Source: an uncultured Micrococcaceae bacterium
Lineage (GTDB): Bacteria > Actinomycetota > Actinomycetes > Actinomycetales > Micrococcaceae
Reading direction: 5' to 3'
Length of the DNA stretch: 64,000 nt
NCBI GenBank assembly: GCA_947502645.1
Contig: CANNAD010000001.1
Coordinates: 806,001 to 870,000, forward strand
The notes under the pieces are model-generated. The model did not search any database. It had not been told where the DNA came from and was given only the letters and a program-made list of their open reading frames with translations. Both the position numbers and the translations under genes were made by a program. This document shows positions 1 to 8,641 of this stretch, in pieces (position 1 is the first letter of the stretch; every line of letters starts with the position of its first letter).

Positions 1-11
1 GGAATTTAGCC

Positions 12-1424
12 ATGGTTGAACAACAGATCACTCAGGAACCGCGCACCGAGCTTCCCGTTGCCATCATTGGAGCTGGCCCTGTGGGGTTGGCGGCAGCGGC
101 CAACCTGATTGAGCGGGGGCTCACGCCCATCATCTCTGAAGCTGGAGGCACAGTGGGTGCGGCTGTCCGCGCGTGGGGGCACATCAGGTTATTCTCCCCA
201 TGGCGGCACAACATCGACCCCGCCTCCAGACGTCTGCTCGAGACCACAGAATGGGTTGAGCCACCGCTCGCGTCCCTGCCCACCGGTTCCGAACTCGTAG
301 AGCAGTATCTGAACCCGCTGGCCGCCATTCCTTCCATCTCGGCAGCTCTGCACACTTCAACGACCGTGACAGCCGTGAGCCGGGCAGGTATGGACAAGAC
401 ACACTCCCGCGGACGCGACGAACGCCCATTCCTCATCCGCACTGAGACCACCAACGGAACAGTGACAGACCACCGGGTGCGCGCCGTGATAGACGCCTCC
501 GGTACCTGGGCACAGCCCAACCCGCTGGGGCAGGCAGGGCTGCTTGCCGACGGCGAGACCGAGGCTCTCGCCCGCGGCCTGATCACCGAACCACTCCCGG
601 ACCCGATGGGCGCCGACCGTACCCGTTTCGCCGGCCAGCACGTCCTGGTGATCGGTGCCGGGCACTCCGCCGCCAACACCCTCCTCGCCCTGGGGCAGCT
701 GGCCAAGGAGGAGCCCAAGACCCGGATCAGCTGGGCCGTACGTGGCGCAGACACCAACCGGCTCTATGGTGGCGGGGACCTCGATGGCCTACCTGCCCGA
801 GGCCAGCTAGGCACCCAACTGCGCCAGCTCGTCGAGGACGGGCACATCACATTACACACCTCCTTCACCACCATCGCCTTCCTGTCAGGGGACCGCCTGA
901 GGGTTATCGGCACCACCCCCGATGGAGAAACAACACTCGACGTTGACCTGTTGATCCCAGCCACCGGCTTCCGCCCCGATCTGGACATGCTGCGCGAGAT
1001 CCGCCTGGAACTGGACCCCGCCGTCGAGGCGCCCCGCACCCTCGGACCCCTGATAGACCCCGAATTCCACTCCTGCGGGACCGTCCCGGCCCATGGGGCC
1101 AAGGAGCTCGCCCACCCGGAAAAAGATTTCTACATCGTCGGCATGAAGTCCTACGGCCGGGCACCAACTTTCCTGCTCGCCACCGGATACGAGCAAGTCC
1201 GCTCAATCGTGGCTGCCCTGGCAGGAGATCTGACCGCAGCCGCCCAGGTCCACCTCGAACTGCCTGAGACAGGGGTCTGCTCCACCGACCTCGGCGGTAG
1301 CTGCGACGCACCCAGCGAAGATGCCACACCGGCCGAGGAAGCAGGCTCCTGTTGCCCGGCGCCCGAACCCGTGCTCGTCGGAATCCCTACCGGCCTGGAG
1401 CACGGCCGCAGCAATGACAAGTAG
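12..1424 (+). CDS. ArsO-like FAD/NAD(P)-binding flavoprotein monooxygenase
   Basis: Probably a flavin-dependent oxidoreductase of the kind found in actinobacterial arsenic operons. An N-terminal dinucleotide-binding motif GAGPVGLAAA lies at about residues 20-29, and a second one, VIGAGHSAAN, near residue 214 suits NADPH binding. The C-terminal tail is Cys-rich (CSTDLGGSC, then GSCC), a plausible arsenite- or metal-binding tail. Two bases before the start, an out-of-frame TAG could end an upstream gene. It is followed after 13 bp by an LMW-PTP-type arsenate reductase, which supports an ars operon whose regulator and efflux pump would lie left of the window. The substrate is inferred from context; the FAD/NAD(P) fold is clear. 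Confidence 0.75.
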   Translation: MVEQQITQEPRTELPVAIIGAGPVGLAAAANLIERGLTPIISEAGGTVGAAVRAWGHIRLFSPWRHNIDPASRRLLETTEWVEPPLASLPTGSELVEQYLNPLAAIPSISAALHTSTTVTAVSRAGMDKTHSRGRDERPFLIRTETTNGTVTDHRVRAVIDASGTWAQPNPLGQAGLLADGETEALARGLITEPLPDPMGADRTRFAGQHVLVIGAGHSAANTLLALGQLAKEEPKTRISWAVRGADTNRLYGGGDLDGLPARGQLGTQLRQLVEDGHITLHTSFTTIAFLSGDRLRVIGTTPDGETTLDVDLLIPATGFRPDLDMLREIRLELDPAVEAPRTLGPLIDPEFHSCGTVPAHGAKELAHPEKDFYIVGMKSYGRAPTFLLATGYEQVRSIVAALAGDLTAAAQVHLELPETGVCSTDLGGSCDAPSEDATPAEEAGSCCPAPEPVLVGIPTGLEHGRSNDK

Positions 1425-1437
1425 GAGGGAGGACACC

Positions 1438-1899
1438 TTGACTCATGGAACGCCCCTCGACGCGTCAAAGACACCCGGTGTCCTGTTCGTGTGCGTTAAA
1501 AATGGTGGAAAGTCCCAAATAGCCGGCGGTATCATGCGTCAGCTCGCAGGGGACACCGTGACCGTATACACAGCTGGCACTGCGCCCGGCGGTCAGCTCA
1601 ATGCCCAGGCCGTGGAGTCTCTGGCCGAACTGGGCATTGACATCACGAACGAAAGGCCACAATCCATTAGCGAGGAAACACTTGCGGCGGTACGCCTGGT
1701 GATCACACTTGGTCAGGAGGCTAAGGTGGATCCCGTCCCGGGCATCGAGATCCGGAACTGGGACACCGATGAGCCATCCAAGCGGGGCATCGAGGGGATG
1801 GAGCGCATGCGCCTCGTCCGTGATGACATCCGCACCAGGGTTGAGCAACTCCTGACGGAACTCCAGGGTTCTACGGCCCTGGATGACCCCACGACGTAA
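1438..1899 (+). CDS. arsC: LMW-PTP family arsenate reductase (arsenate-mycothiol transferase type)
   Basis: A cytoplasmic protein of the low-molecular-weight phosphatase fold that probably reduces or conjugates arsenate. The P-loop reads CVKNGGKSQIA with the nucleophile at Cys19; the usual Arg of CX5R is Lys, as in a subgroup of actinobacterial homologues. The late acidic motif NWDTDEPS corresponds to the DP loop. The TTG start at 1438 is chosen because GGAGGGAGG sits just upstream and the protein then begins shortly before the first beta strand; a longer reading from 1321 overlaps the flavoprotein by about 100 bp and has unrelated sequence. Length (153 aa) fits the family. Co-transcription with the upstream flavoprotein is very likely. 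Confidence 0.8.
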   Translation: MTHGTPLDASKTPGVLFVCVKNGGKSQIAGGIMRQLAGDTVTVYTAGTAPGGQLNAQAVESLAELGIDITNERPQSISEETLAAVRLVITLGQEAKVDPVPGIEIRNWDTDEPSKRGIEGMERMRLVRDDIRTRVEQLLTELQGSTALDDPTT

Positions 1900-1994
1900 T
1901 TCCGAAAGGGCTCTACCCCTAGAGAATCGCTAAGCATGCTGATAAAACTTAAGGACTGTTGATTCATACCGTCCACTCCAGAGGAGACAGCATC

Positions 1995-2534
1995 ATGGCA
2001 GGAAACCTTTTCTCCCGCTCACTTCACGACCTCAGCGCCGCAGCCTGGTTCGGCGGCTCGCTCATGGGCGCCGTCGGACTCAACGGGGCTGCCGCCGCCG
2101 CGAAGGACCCCAAGGAACGCACCCGTCTCTCCACTCTCGGTTGGGGCAAATGGTCACCGGTACAGTCGGCCGCATTCGGCGCGCACGCCGTTGGCGGACT
2201 GGGTTTGATCCTCGCCAACAAGGGTCGTGTGGCTGGCCAGGATGGTGTCACGAGCAACACGGTCATCAAGAGCATCGTGACCATTGCCGGAATGGGCGTC
2301 ACCCTGTATTCGGGCATGCTCGGCGCCAAGGTCGGCAAGCTTGCCGATCAGGGCTCGGAAGGCGCAACCGAACCGAAACCGGGAGCGTCCGAAGAGTTGA
2401 AGAACGCGCAGAAGCAGCTCAAAACACTGCAGTGGGTCATCCCGGTCATCAGCGGCGCCGTCATCGTCATGGGAGCACATCAAGGTGAAATGCAGCGGCC
2501 CACCAACGTCAGCAAGGGCTTCCTCCGCAGCTAA
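1995..2534 (+). CDS. Small hydrophobic conserved protein of unknown function
   Basis: 179 residues with hydrophobic, Gly/Ala-rich segments at roughly residues 15-35, 65-80, 95-115 and 150-165, so probably membrane-associated. I recognise the general type (AAWFGGSLMGAVGLNGAAAAA) as a conserved actinobacterial protein but know no function. The ATG at 1995 is preferred over the start at 1959 because GAGGAGA lies 9 bp upstream. It stands alone after the arsenate reductase with a 95-bp gap and ends before a strong hairpin, so it is probably a separate transcript. Confidence 0.7.
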   Translation: MAGNLFSRSLHDLSAAAWFGGSLMGAVGLNGAAAAAKDPKERTRLSTLGWGKWSPVQSAAFGAHAVGGLGLILANKGRVAGQDGVTSNTVIKSIVTIAGMGVTLYSGMLGAKVGKLADQGSEGATEPKPGASEELKNAQKQLKTLQWVIPVISGAVIVMGAHQGEMQRPTNVSKGFLRS

Positions 2535-2580
2535 GGGGAGGTCCAGAGCTCAGGGCCCCTGCGAACCCGAACGAACTGCA

Positions 2581-2644
2581 AACCCGAGTGAAAGCCGCCG
2601 TTCCGATGGTTATATCCCTCGGAACGGCAGCTTTGGCTCGGGTT
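2581..2644. terminator. Long bidirectional hairpin terminator
   Basis: A 16-bp stem with one G-T pair (2591-2606 with 2619-2634, loop 2607-2618) continues outward, after a 2-nt mismatch, into a further 8-bp stem (2581-2588 with 2637-2644). It lies between convergent genes and probably ends both transcripts. Confidence 0.75.
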
Positions 2645-2663
2645 TGGGCGCTCACTCACTCGC

Positions 2664-3491
2664 TCAGAGGATCCGCGTCACCATGGCGCGGCCGGCTTCT
2701 TCGAATGCCGAGTCCCCGACGTCGTGCGCCCACACCACCGTCCCGACCGCCTGGTTGAGGTTCTCCGCAACCCAGATGTCCTGCTCGGCTTCACCAATAT
2801 CCCGGCCGACCCCTTCGAAGAAGGCCCAGGCGAGCGCCGGCTGCCCGAGCAGCTGCTGGTGACTCAGACGGACGACGTCGTGCACCCACGGCCGAGGGGC
2901 AGCCCGGCCAAAGTCGATGACGCGGATTTCGCCGTCGTGCTGGATCCAGTTTCGTGGCTGATAGTCACCATGCGTGGAAACCAGGTCCACCGGGCGGGGC
3001 ACCAACGACTCGACGAGATCCCTCAGCTGGGCCAGCTGCGGCTCAGGCACGAGGCCATCGGTCTTGTTCATCCATGCGCGGGTCTTGAGCATCAGCGCCC
3101 TGAAGTAATCACGGGACTCGCCGGCCGGACGGTGCACACGGCGCAGCACTTCGCCTGCCTGCCGGTAGGTGTCGGGGTCAGATTCCGACGGCGTCCCCTC
3201 CACCAGATCACCGGGCAGGTACCGGATGGCGAGTACGTTCGACCTGGCAGAGCCGCCCACAAACTGGGGGACGCGCCCGTCGAGCCCGTCAAAACCGGCC
3301 TGGTATGCGGTGATCTCCCGCCGGATGTGGTGGCTTGTGCTGCTGGCCTTGATGATGAAGTCGCCCTGCGACGAACGCACGCGCAGCACGGTGGTGTCCT
3401 GAAGAGGCCAGGAGTGGTCGTGGATGATCTCGCCCTCGCCAATCCACTCGTGGATGAGTGCGGTCTGGGCATCGGTGAGGTCGGCGTGCAT
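2664..3491 (-). CDS. Aminoglycoside phosphotransferase (APH)-family kinase-like protein
   Basis: A 275-residue protein of the APH/choline kinase fold. The catalytic Brenner-type motif HGDYQPRN and the metal-binding VIDFGRA motif are intact in the C-terminal half, so it is probably an active phosphotransferase; the N-terminal lobe carries the nucleotide-binding beta strands. The substrate cannot be told from sequence, and homologues act on antibiotics, sugars or homoserine. Its ATG overlaps the stop of the TetR gene by one base (TGATG), indicating translational coupling. Pairing with a TetR regulator and a divergent drug exporter suggests, without proving, a role in handling a toxic small molecule. 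Confidence 0.82.
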   Translation of the reverse strand: MHADLTDAQTALIHEWIGEGEIIHDHSWPLQDTTVLRVRSSQGDFIIKASSTSHHIRREITAYQAGFDGLDGRVPQFVGGSARSNVLAIRYLPGDLVEGTPSESDPDTYRQAGEVLRRVHRPAGESRDYFRALMLKTRAWMNKTDGLVPEPQLAQLRDLVESLVPRPVDLVSTHGDYQPRNWIQHDGEIRVIDFGRAAPRPWVHDVVRLSHQQLLGQPALAWAFFEGVGRDIGEAEQDIWVAENLNQAVGTVVWAHDVGDSAFEEAGRAMVTRIL

Positions 3492-4030
3492 CAGTTGATG
3501 CGAGGTGCGATGGTGTCCACGAGCAGGAGCAGGTCCTCCATGTCCTGGGCTGACTGCTTCCGGGCAGTGTCGCCGGCAAAGAACGCGGCGTCGTAGTAGA
3601 GGCCGTCTCCCATGAGCTTCACGGCTCGTGCCACCACGCGGTTGCCCAGCCGATCTTCCAGCGCCCCGAGCCAGGCCTCCTCCAGGACCGAGAACTTCTC
3701 CTGCGCACGGGAATGGCCCTGCTGCGCCAACCGCGCCATCGCCACAAGAGCCCTGTCCAGGGGGCTGTTCTCGTAGACGGAGGTGCGCACGTAATAGCGA
3801 GCAGCACCTTCGGGATCTTTGGCCATGCGCGCCAGATCGTCGTCAACCAGAGCCTGAAGCCGGTCCCCGAGGGCGTCCACCATGGCCTCCTTCGAGGGGA
3901 AATGGTAGAGCAGTCCACCTTTGGATACGTCTGCTGCGGCGGCGACTGCTTCTACCGTTGCCGCCCGCTCTCCCTCGTCAATGAGGATGCGTTCAAAGCT
4001 GTCGAGGATGCGCTCTCTGGAACTTGCCAT
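3491..4030 (-). CDS. TetR family transcriptional regulator
   Basis: 179 residues beginning MASSRERILDS; the N-terminal helix-turn-helix (about residues 20-45, with VEAVAAAADVSKGGLLYHFPSKEAM) is typical of TetR repressors. The start at 4030 is used because the longer reading to 4117 adds an atypical tail and would cross the divergent gene's start. It is divergent from a 14-TM exporter with 64 bp between starts, where a 20-bp inverted repeat provides a likely operator. Probably represses itself, the downstream APH-like gene and the exporter; the ligand is unknown. Confidence 0.88.
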   Translation of the reverse strand: MASSRERILDSFERILIDEGERAATVEAVAAAADVSKGGLLYHFPSKEAMVDALGDRLQALVDDDLARMAKDPEGAARYYVRTSVYENSPLDRALVAMARLAQQGHSRAQEKFSVLEEAWLGALEDRLGNRVVARAVKLMGDGLYYDAAFFAGDTARKQSAQDMEDLLLLVDTIAPRIN

Positions 4031-4062
4031 GCCCCCAATGATACGGGTCACAGGATGTTTAC

Positions 4063-4082
4063 TGTACCGGCTGGACGGTATA
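4063..4082. promoter_or_regulatory. Candidate TetR operator
   Basis: Imperfect inverted repeat TGTACCG-N6-CGGTATA between the divergent TetR and MFS genes, 13 bp upstream of the exporter ATG. The inner arms TACCG/CGGTA are perfect. Position and symmetry fit a TetR-type operator; binding is inferred. Confidence 0.55.
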
Positions 4083-4094
4083 AGCTCCTTGTTC

Positions 4095-5651
4095 ATGAGC
4101 ACCTTTGTCACTGCCACGGCGCAGAACCGTCAGGAGTTGAAACCATCCCGCTCGGCGCCCGCCGGTAAACGGGAATGGCTGGCCCTGGCCGTCCTCATGC
4201 TCCCGGTACTCCTCGTCGCCGTGGACAACACCGTGCTCAGCTTCGCCATCCCGGCAATCTCGCTGGACTTCAACACCACCGGAACAGCGCTGCTCTGGAT
4301 CATCGACATCTACCCGCTGGTCCTCGCCGCGCTACTGGTCGCCATGGGAAGCCTCGGGGACCGCTTCGGCCGTCGTCGACTGCTCATCCTTGGTTCCATC
4401 GGGTTCGGCGCATTCTCCATTCTCGCGGCATACTCCCCCACCGCCGGCTTCCTCATCGCCACCCGCGTGGGCATGGGCATTTTCGGGTCCATGCTGATGC
4501 CGTCGACCCTCTCGCTGATCCGCAACATCTTCACCGACCGCAACCAGCGCCGCCTGGCCATTGCCATCTGGGGCTCCGGCTTCTCCGCAGGCGCCGCACT
4601 CGGGCCCCTGGTGGGCGGCGTCCTGCTCGAGCACTTCTGGTGGGGCTCGGTCTTCCTCCTGGCCGTACCCGTCCTGGTGCTGATGCTCGCGTTCACACCG
4701 CTGTTCGTCCCGGAGTCCAAGGACCCCAACCCAGGGCCCGTCGATGTCCCAAGCATCTTCCTCTCCATCGCCACCATGGCGCCGGTGGTGTTCGCCATCA
4801 AGAACGTTGCCAAAGAAGGCGACGTCGGCCTGTCAGTTCTCGCGATCGCCGTCGGGCTCCTGGCGGGTACGGCCTTCGTTCGTCGCCAACTCACCCGGCT
4901 ACACCCGCTTCTGGACATGCGACTGTTCACCTACCGCCCGTTCACCGGATCTGTTCTGGTGAACCTGCTGGCCATCTTCTCCCTGGTGGGCTTCCTCTAC
5001 TTCGTGTCCCAGCACCTGCAGCTCGTTCTGGGCCTCAGCCCGCTCAACGCCGGACTGGTGCTGGTACCGGGACTGATCATCACCATCCTGGCCGGACTCG
5101 CCGTCGTGCCTGTGGCCCGGAAGGTGCCCGCACACGTGCTGGTACCGGTGGCGCTGCTGTTCTCCGTGGGCGCCTACGCGATGATCGCGCTGAACGGCCA
5201 CAACGAATCCGTCGAGGTCGTCATGATCGCGTTCGGCGTGCTCGGAGCCGGAGTTGGTGCGTCGGAGACCATCTCCAATGACGTCATTCTGGCCAGCGTC
5301 CCCTCGGGGAAAGCCGGTGCGGCATCCGCGGTCTCGGAGACCGCCTACGAGGTGGGGTCCGTCTTCGGCACGGCGCTACTGGGCAGCGTGCTCGTTTCCT
5401 CCTACCGGAACAACCTCGCGCTCCCCGAAGGGCTCAGCCCGGAACAGGCGAGCGTTGCCACGGACACCCTCGGCGGTGCGCTGAACACTGCCGCCACGCT
5501 TCCCGGGCCTGCCGCACAGGAACTCATCGCATCGGCGCAGACCGCGTTCACCTCCGGCATCACCGTCACATCCTGGATCGGAGCAGGACTCATGGTGCTC
5601 GCCGCCGTGATGTCCTTCCGCATGCTCCGGGAGACGCCTTCCACTGACTGA
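4095..5651 (+). CDS. DHA2-family (14-TM) MFS drug exporter
   Basis: Proton-driven multidrug exporter of the QacA/SmvA type. From the ATG at 4095 the protein is 518 aa and opens with a short hydrophilic tail, then TM1 carrying VAVDNTVLSFAIP (the DHA2 motif D1-like region) and the motif A loop GSLGDRFGRRRLLILG after TM2. Further hydrophobic segments run to the C-terminus, in keeping with 14 TMs. The start is chosen from the divergent layout with tetR; an upstream reading from 3921 would run across the tetR promoter. Regulation by the adjacent TetR is likely. Substrate unknown. Confidence 0.88.
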   Translation: MSTFVTATAQNRQELKPSRSAPAGKREWLALAVLMLPVLLVAVDNTVLSFAIPAISLDFNTTGTALLWIIDIYPLVLAALLVAMGSLGDRFGRRRLLILGSIGFGAFSILAAYSPTAGFLIATRVGMGIFGSMLMPSTLSLIRNIFTDRNQRRLAIAIWGSGFSAGAALGPLVGGVLLEHFWWGSVFLLAVPVLVLMLAFTPLFVPESKDPNPGPVDVPSIFLSIATMAPVVFAIKNVAKEGDVGLSVLAIAVGLLAGTAFVRRQLTRLHPLLDMRLFTYRPFTGSVLVNLLAIFSLVGFLYFVSQHLQLVLGLSPLNAGLVLVPGLIITILAGLAVVPVARKVPAHVLVPVALLFSVGAYAMIALNGHNESVEVVMIAFGVLGAGVGASETISNDVILASVPSGKAGAASAVSETAYEVGSVFGTALLGSVLVSSYRNNLALPEGLSPEQASVATDTLGGALNTAATLPGPAAQELIASAQTAFTSGITVTSWIGAGLMVLAAVMSFRMLRETPSTD

Positions 5652-5711
5652 CCAATGGTCACTCGTGGTTGGCTCCCACTAGGTTCGGTCAACCACGAAT
5701 GACCATTGGTC
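5650..5711. terminator. Large inverted repeat ending the MFS gene
   Basis: 22-bp arms 5650-5671 and 5690-5711 (one mismatch) around an 18-nt loop; the left arm overlaps the MFS stop codon. Each arm carries its own small palindrome GACCA-N-TGGTC, and a related GACCTTTGGTC occurs just downstream near 5733-5743. Sits between convergent genes and probably acts as a bidirectional terminator. Confidence 0.6.
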
Positions 5712-5741
5712 GCTACGTTCCGCACCAGAACCGACCTTTGG

Positions 5742-7247
5742 TCAACCGAGGTTGCCGCCGAGCCGGTCCCGTATCCGGGCGGAGGCTTCGTTCAGACCCG
5801 TGACGACGACGTCGGCCCCGTGCCGCCGGTACTTCTCGGTCACGGCGTCGAGCGCTGCCACGGTTGAGGCGTCCCACACGTGTGAACGGCTCATGTCGAT
5901 GATCACGTTTTCCGGGTCCAGCGCGTAGTCGAACTGGGTGTAGAGGTCATTGGATGAGGCGAAGAACAACTCCCCGTCCACCGTGTAGGTGACTGTGCCT
6001 CCGTCGTCGTCGAGCGTGCGCTTCACGGTGACGAAGTGCGCTACCCGCCGCGCGAACAGCACCATGGCCGCCAGAACACCTACGCCGACGCCGATCGCCA
6101 GGTTATGGGTCAGCACCACCGAGATCACGGTCAGCAGCATGACGCCGGTCTCGGATTTCGGCATGCGCCGCAGGGTGGCCGGGTGGATGCTGTGCCAGTC
6201 GAACGTCGCGACGGACACGAAGATCATGACCGCTACCAGCGCGGCCATGGGGATGAGCCCGACGACGTCACCAAGGGACACGACGAGGATCAGCAGGAAC
6301 ACTCCCGCCAGAAAGGTGGAGATGCGGGTCCGCGCCCCGGAGGCTTTCACGTTGATCATGGTCTGGCCGATCATGGCGCAGCCGCCCATCCCACCGAAGA
6401 ACCCGGTGACGATGTTCGCGACTCCCTGACCCCAGGATTCGCGGGTCTTGCTGGACGGGGTATCGGTGATGTCGTCGACGAGCTTCGCGGTCAGCAGCGA
6501 TTCGAGGAGCCCCACGAGCGCCATGGCCAACGCAAAGGGCGCGATGATGCTCAGCGTCTCCATGGTGAACGGTACGTCCGGGAAGAAGAGTGTGGGCAGG
6601 CTCTCGGGCAGCGCCCCCTTGTCCGCCACTGTAGGGACGGTGATGGAGGCGACGACGACGATCAGCGTCACGACGACGATGACGACCAGCGGCGCGGGGA
6701 TGGCACGGGTGAATCGTGGCAGGAGGAACACGATCACCAGGCCGAGCGCGGTCAGCGGGTACACCAGCCAGGGCACGCCGATCAGTTCGGGGACCTGTGC
6801 GGAGAAGATGAGGATCGCCAGCGAATTCACGAAGCCGACCATGACCGATCGCGGGATGAACCGCATCAGCTTGGCTACACCGAGGACGCCGAAGAGCACC
6901 TGGAGGATCCCGGCCAGGATGACGGCGGCTATGAAGTAGTCGGTTCCGTGGCTGGCGACCAGTGGTGCGATGACCAGTGCGACGGCGCCTGTGGCGGCGG
7001 AAATCATGGCTGGGCGGCCGCCGACGAAGGCGATCGTGACTGCCATGGTGAAGGACGCGAAAAGGCCGATTCGGGGGTCGACGCCGGCGATGATGGAGAA
7101 CGCGATGGCCTCGGGGATGAGGGCCAGCGCCACGACCAGCCCGCCGAGGACTTCGGTCTTCAGATGTCGCGGACTTTTGAGGGTACGCAGGACGGATTGG
7201 CGTTCTAGTGGCGTGAGAGTGTTTTCAGCCAATGTTGCTGGGGGCAT
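5742..7247 (-). CDS. SulP-family inorganic anion transporter with STAS domain
   Basis: A membrane carrier of the SulP (SLC26-like) family, probably moving sulfate, bicarbonate or a similar anion. The N-terminal transporter domain has the characteristic LGGLVVALALIPEAIAFSIIAGVDPRIGL signature (quoted in part: PEAIAFSIIAGVDP) and about 10-12 hydrophobic segments. The last ~100 residues form a STAS domain with VIIDMSRSHVWDASTVAALD. The ATG at 7247 (501 aa) is preferred; an extension to 7397 is Arg/Pro-rich and overlaps the divergent gene. The anion is not determined by sequence. It stands alone, convergent with the exporter. Confidence 0.88.
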   Translation of the reverse strand: MPPATLAENTLTPLERQSVLRTLKSPRHLKTEVLGGLVVALALIPEAIAFSIIAGVDPRIGLFASFTMAVTIAFVGGRPAMISAATGAVALVIAPLVASHGTDYFIAAVILAGILQVLFGVLGVAKLMRFIPRSVMVGFVNSLAILIFSAQVPELIGVPWLVYPLTALGLVIVFLLPRFTRAIPAPLVVIVVVTLIVVVASITVPTVADKGALPESLPTLFFPDVPFTMETLSIIAPFALAMALVGLLESLLTAKLVDDITDTPSSKTRESWGQGVANIVTGFFGGMGGCAMIGQTMINVKASGARTRISTFLAGVFLLILVVSLGDVVGLIPMAALVAVMIFVSVATFDWHSIHPATLRRMPKSETGVMLLTVISVVLTHNLAIGVGVGVLAAMVLFARRVAHFVTVKRTLDDDGGTVTYTVDGELFFASSNDLYTQFDYALDPENVIIDMSRSHVWDASTVAALDAVTEKYRRHGADVVVTGLNEASARIRDRLGGNLG

Positions 7248-7366
7248 GCGGAGTACCTTACCGCGTGCGGCGGCAAGCCCTGCATGCAACATCGAGAACG
7301 GTGACGACACCAATACCGCTTCCCGACGGTCCACTCGGTAACGTGGCGGTAGTGGGAACAAAAACG

Positions 7367-8587
7367 ATGCGCGGGCGGGTGCTGGTCCTTGTCGCAATTC
7401 TGATTATGGCGTTCAGCCTGCGCCTTGCGGTGACCAGTACACCGCCCCTGTTCGATCACATGCGCCCGGAGCTTGTCATTGATACGGTGACAGGCAGCAT
7501 TCTGGGCCTTTTGCCTACTGTGACGTTTGCGTTGTTCGCGATTGTGGTGCCTTACCTGGCGCGGCTGGGCACGATCGAGTCCCTTGCCGTGCTCTCCCTC
7601 ATCCTGACGTTGGGCGGTCAGTTGCTGCGGGCTCTGGTCTCCGACGTGCCGCTCTTCATGGTCCTCACCTTTGTTGCGCTGGCCGGCATGGGAATGGGCA
7701 ACGTGTTGCTGCCTCCACTGATCAAACGGTATTTCCGGGACCGGGTGGGATTGGTGACAGCCCTTTACGTCACGCTCATCGCAGCGTGCACGGCTCTCCC
7801 TCCGCTGATCGCAGTGCCGGTTGCGGAGGCGGCCGGATGGCGCTTCTCGATTGGCTGGTGGGCGGTGTTCCCGCTGGCCGCGTTGCTTCCAATGCTGATC
7901 ACCTGGTGGCGGACGCGCACGACGACGACGCCGGGCGAAGCGGGCCTCGCACCGCCGTCGGACTCCCCGATCCGAATCAACGCAGCAAAGTCTCCGGCGG
8001 CCTGGGGCCTGGTGTTGATGATGGGGATGACGAGCGTGAACAGTTACGCGATGTTCACGTGGATGCCCACGTTCTACGTGGATCAGGGGATGACTCCCGC
8101 TGCAGCCGGCGGGATGCTGGCGTTGTACGCGTTCGTGGGGATGCCGGTGAGCGTGGTGGTTCCAATACTGGCCGCGCGGATGCAGAACCAGCTGCCTATT
8201 GCCCTGTTCGCGGCGATCTCGTTCGCGGTGGGTTACGCGGGCATGCTCTACGGCGAGCTTTCACACGCGTGGGTGTGGATCATTATTCTGGGCTTTGGTC
8301 AGGCGACTTTCGCGTTGTCACTGGTCATGATGAATCTACGCACCCGGACGCATGAGGGCTCGGTGGCGTTGTCCGGCTTCTCGCAGGGGCTCGCCTACGT
8401 GATCGCCGGGCTGGGGCCGCTCCTGTTCGCCACTCTCCATGATGTAACTGGCACCTGGACGGCGTCGTTCGGGCTGTTGTGGGTGTCCCTGATCCTACTG
8501 TTGGCCGGAGCAGTGCTGATCTGCCGCCCGAAAATGCTGGAGGATTACGACGGCGTCGCGCACGTTAGCGACGGTCCGAAGGTATAA
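7367..8587 (+). CDS. CynX/NimT-type MFS transporter
   Basis: 406-residue, 12-TM major facilitator resembling the CynX cyanate/NimT nitroimidazole group: the first TM contains MAFSLRLAVTSTPPLF, with an Arg-X-Ala/Pro pattern typical of this group, and the TM4-TM5 loop has GNVLLPPLIKRYFRDR. The start is uncertain: ATG 7367 follows a weak GTGGGA, while GTG codons at 7343 and 7352 are also in frame. It is divergent from the SulP gene and monocistronic. Substrate and direction are unknown; CynX-like carriers import or export small anions. Confidence 0.8.
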   Translation: MRGRVLVLVAILIMAFSLRLAVTSTPPLFDHMRPELVIDTVTGSILGLLPTVTFALFAIVVPYLARLGTIESLAVLSLILTLGGQLLRALVSDVPLFMVLTFVALAGMGMGNVLLPPLIKRYFRDRVGLVTALYVTLIAACTALPPLIAVPVAEAAGWRFSIGWWAVFPLAALLPMLITWWRTRTTTTPGEAGLAPPSDSPIRINAAKSPAAWGLVLMMGMTSVNSYAMFTWMPTFYVDQGMTPAAAGGMLALYAFVGMPVSVVVPILAARMQNQLPIALFAAISFAVGYAGMLYGELSHAWVWIIILGFGQATFALSLVMMNLRTRTHEGSVALSGFSQGLAYVIAGLGPLLFATLHDVTGTWTASFGLLWVSLILLLAGAVLICRPKMLEDYDGVAHVSDGPKV

Positions 8588-8641
8588 CTGCATGTTGTTC
8601 TCCAACACGTCCTGAGCTTCGCAACCGCGGCAATCAAACCA

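Noticed and set aside
6036-7208. 390-codon open frame opposite the SulP gene
   Set aside because: Asp/His/Gly/Arg-rich low-complexity translation opposite a clearly conserved transporter; a shadow frame.
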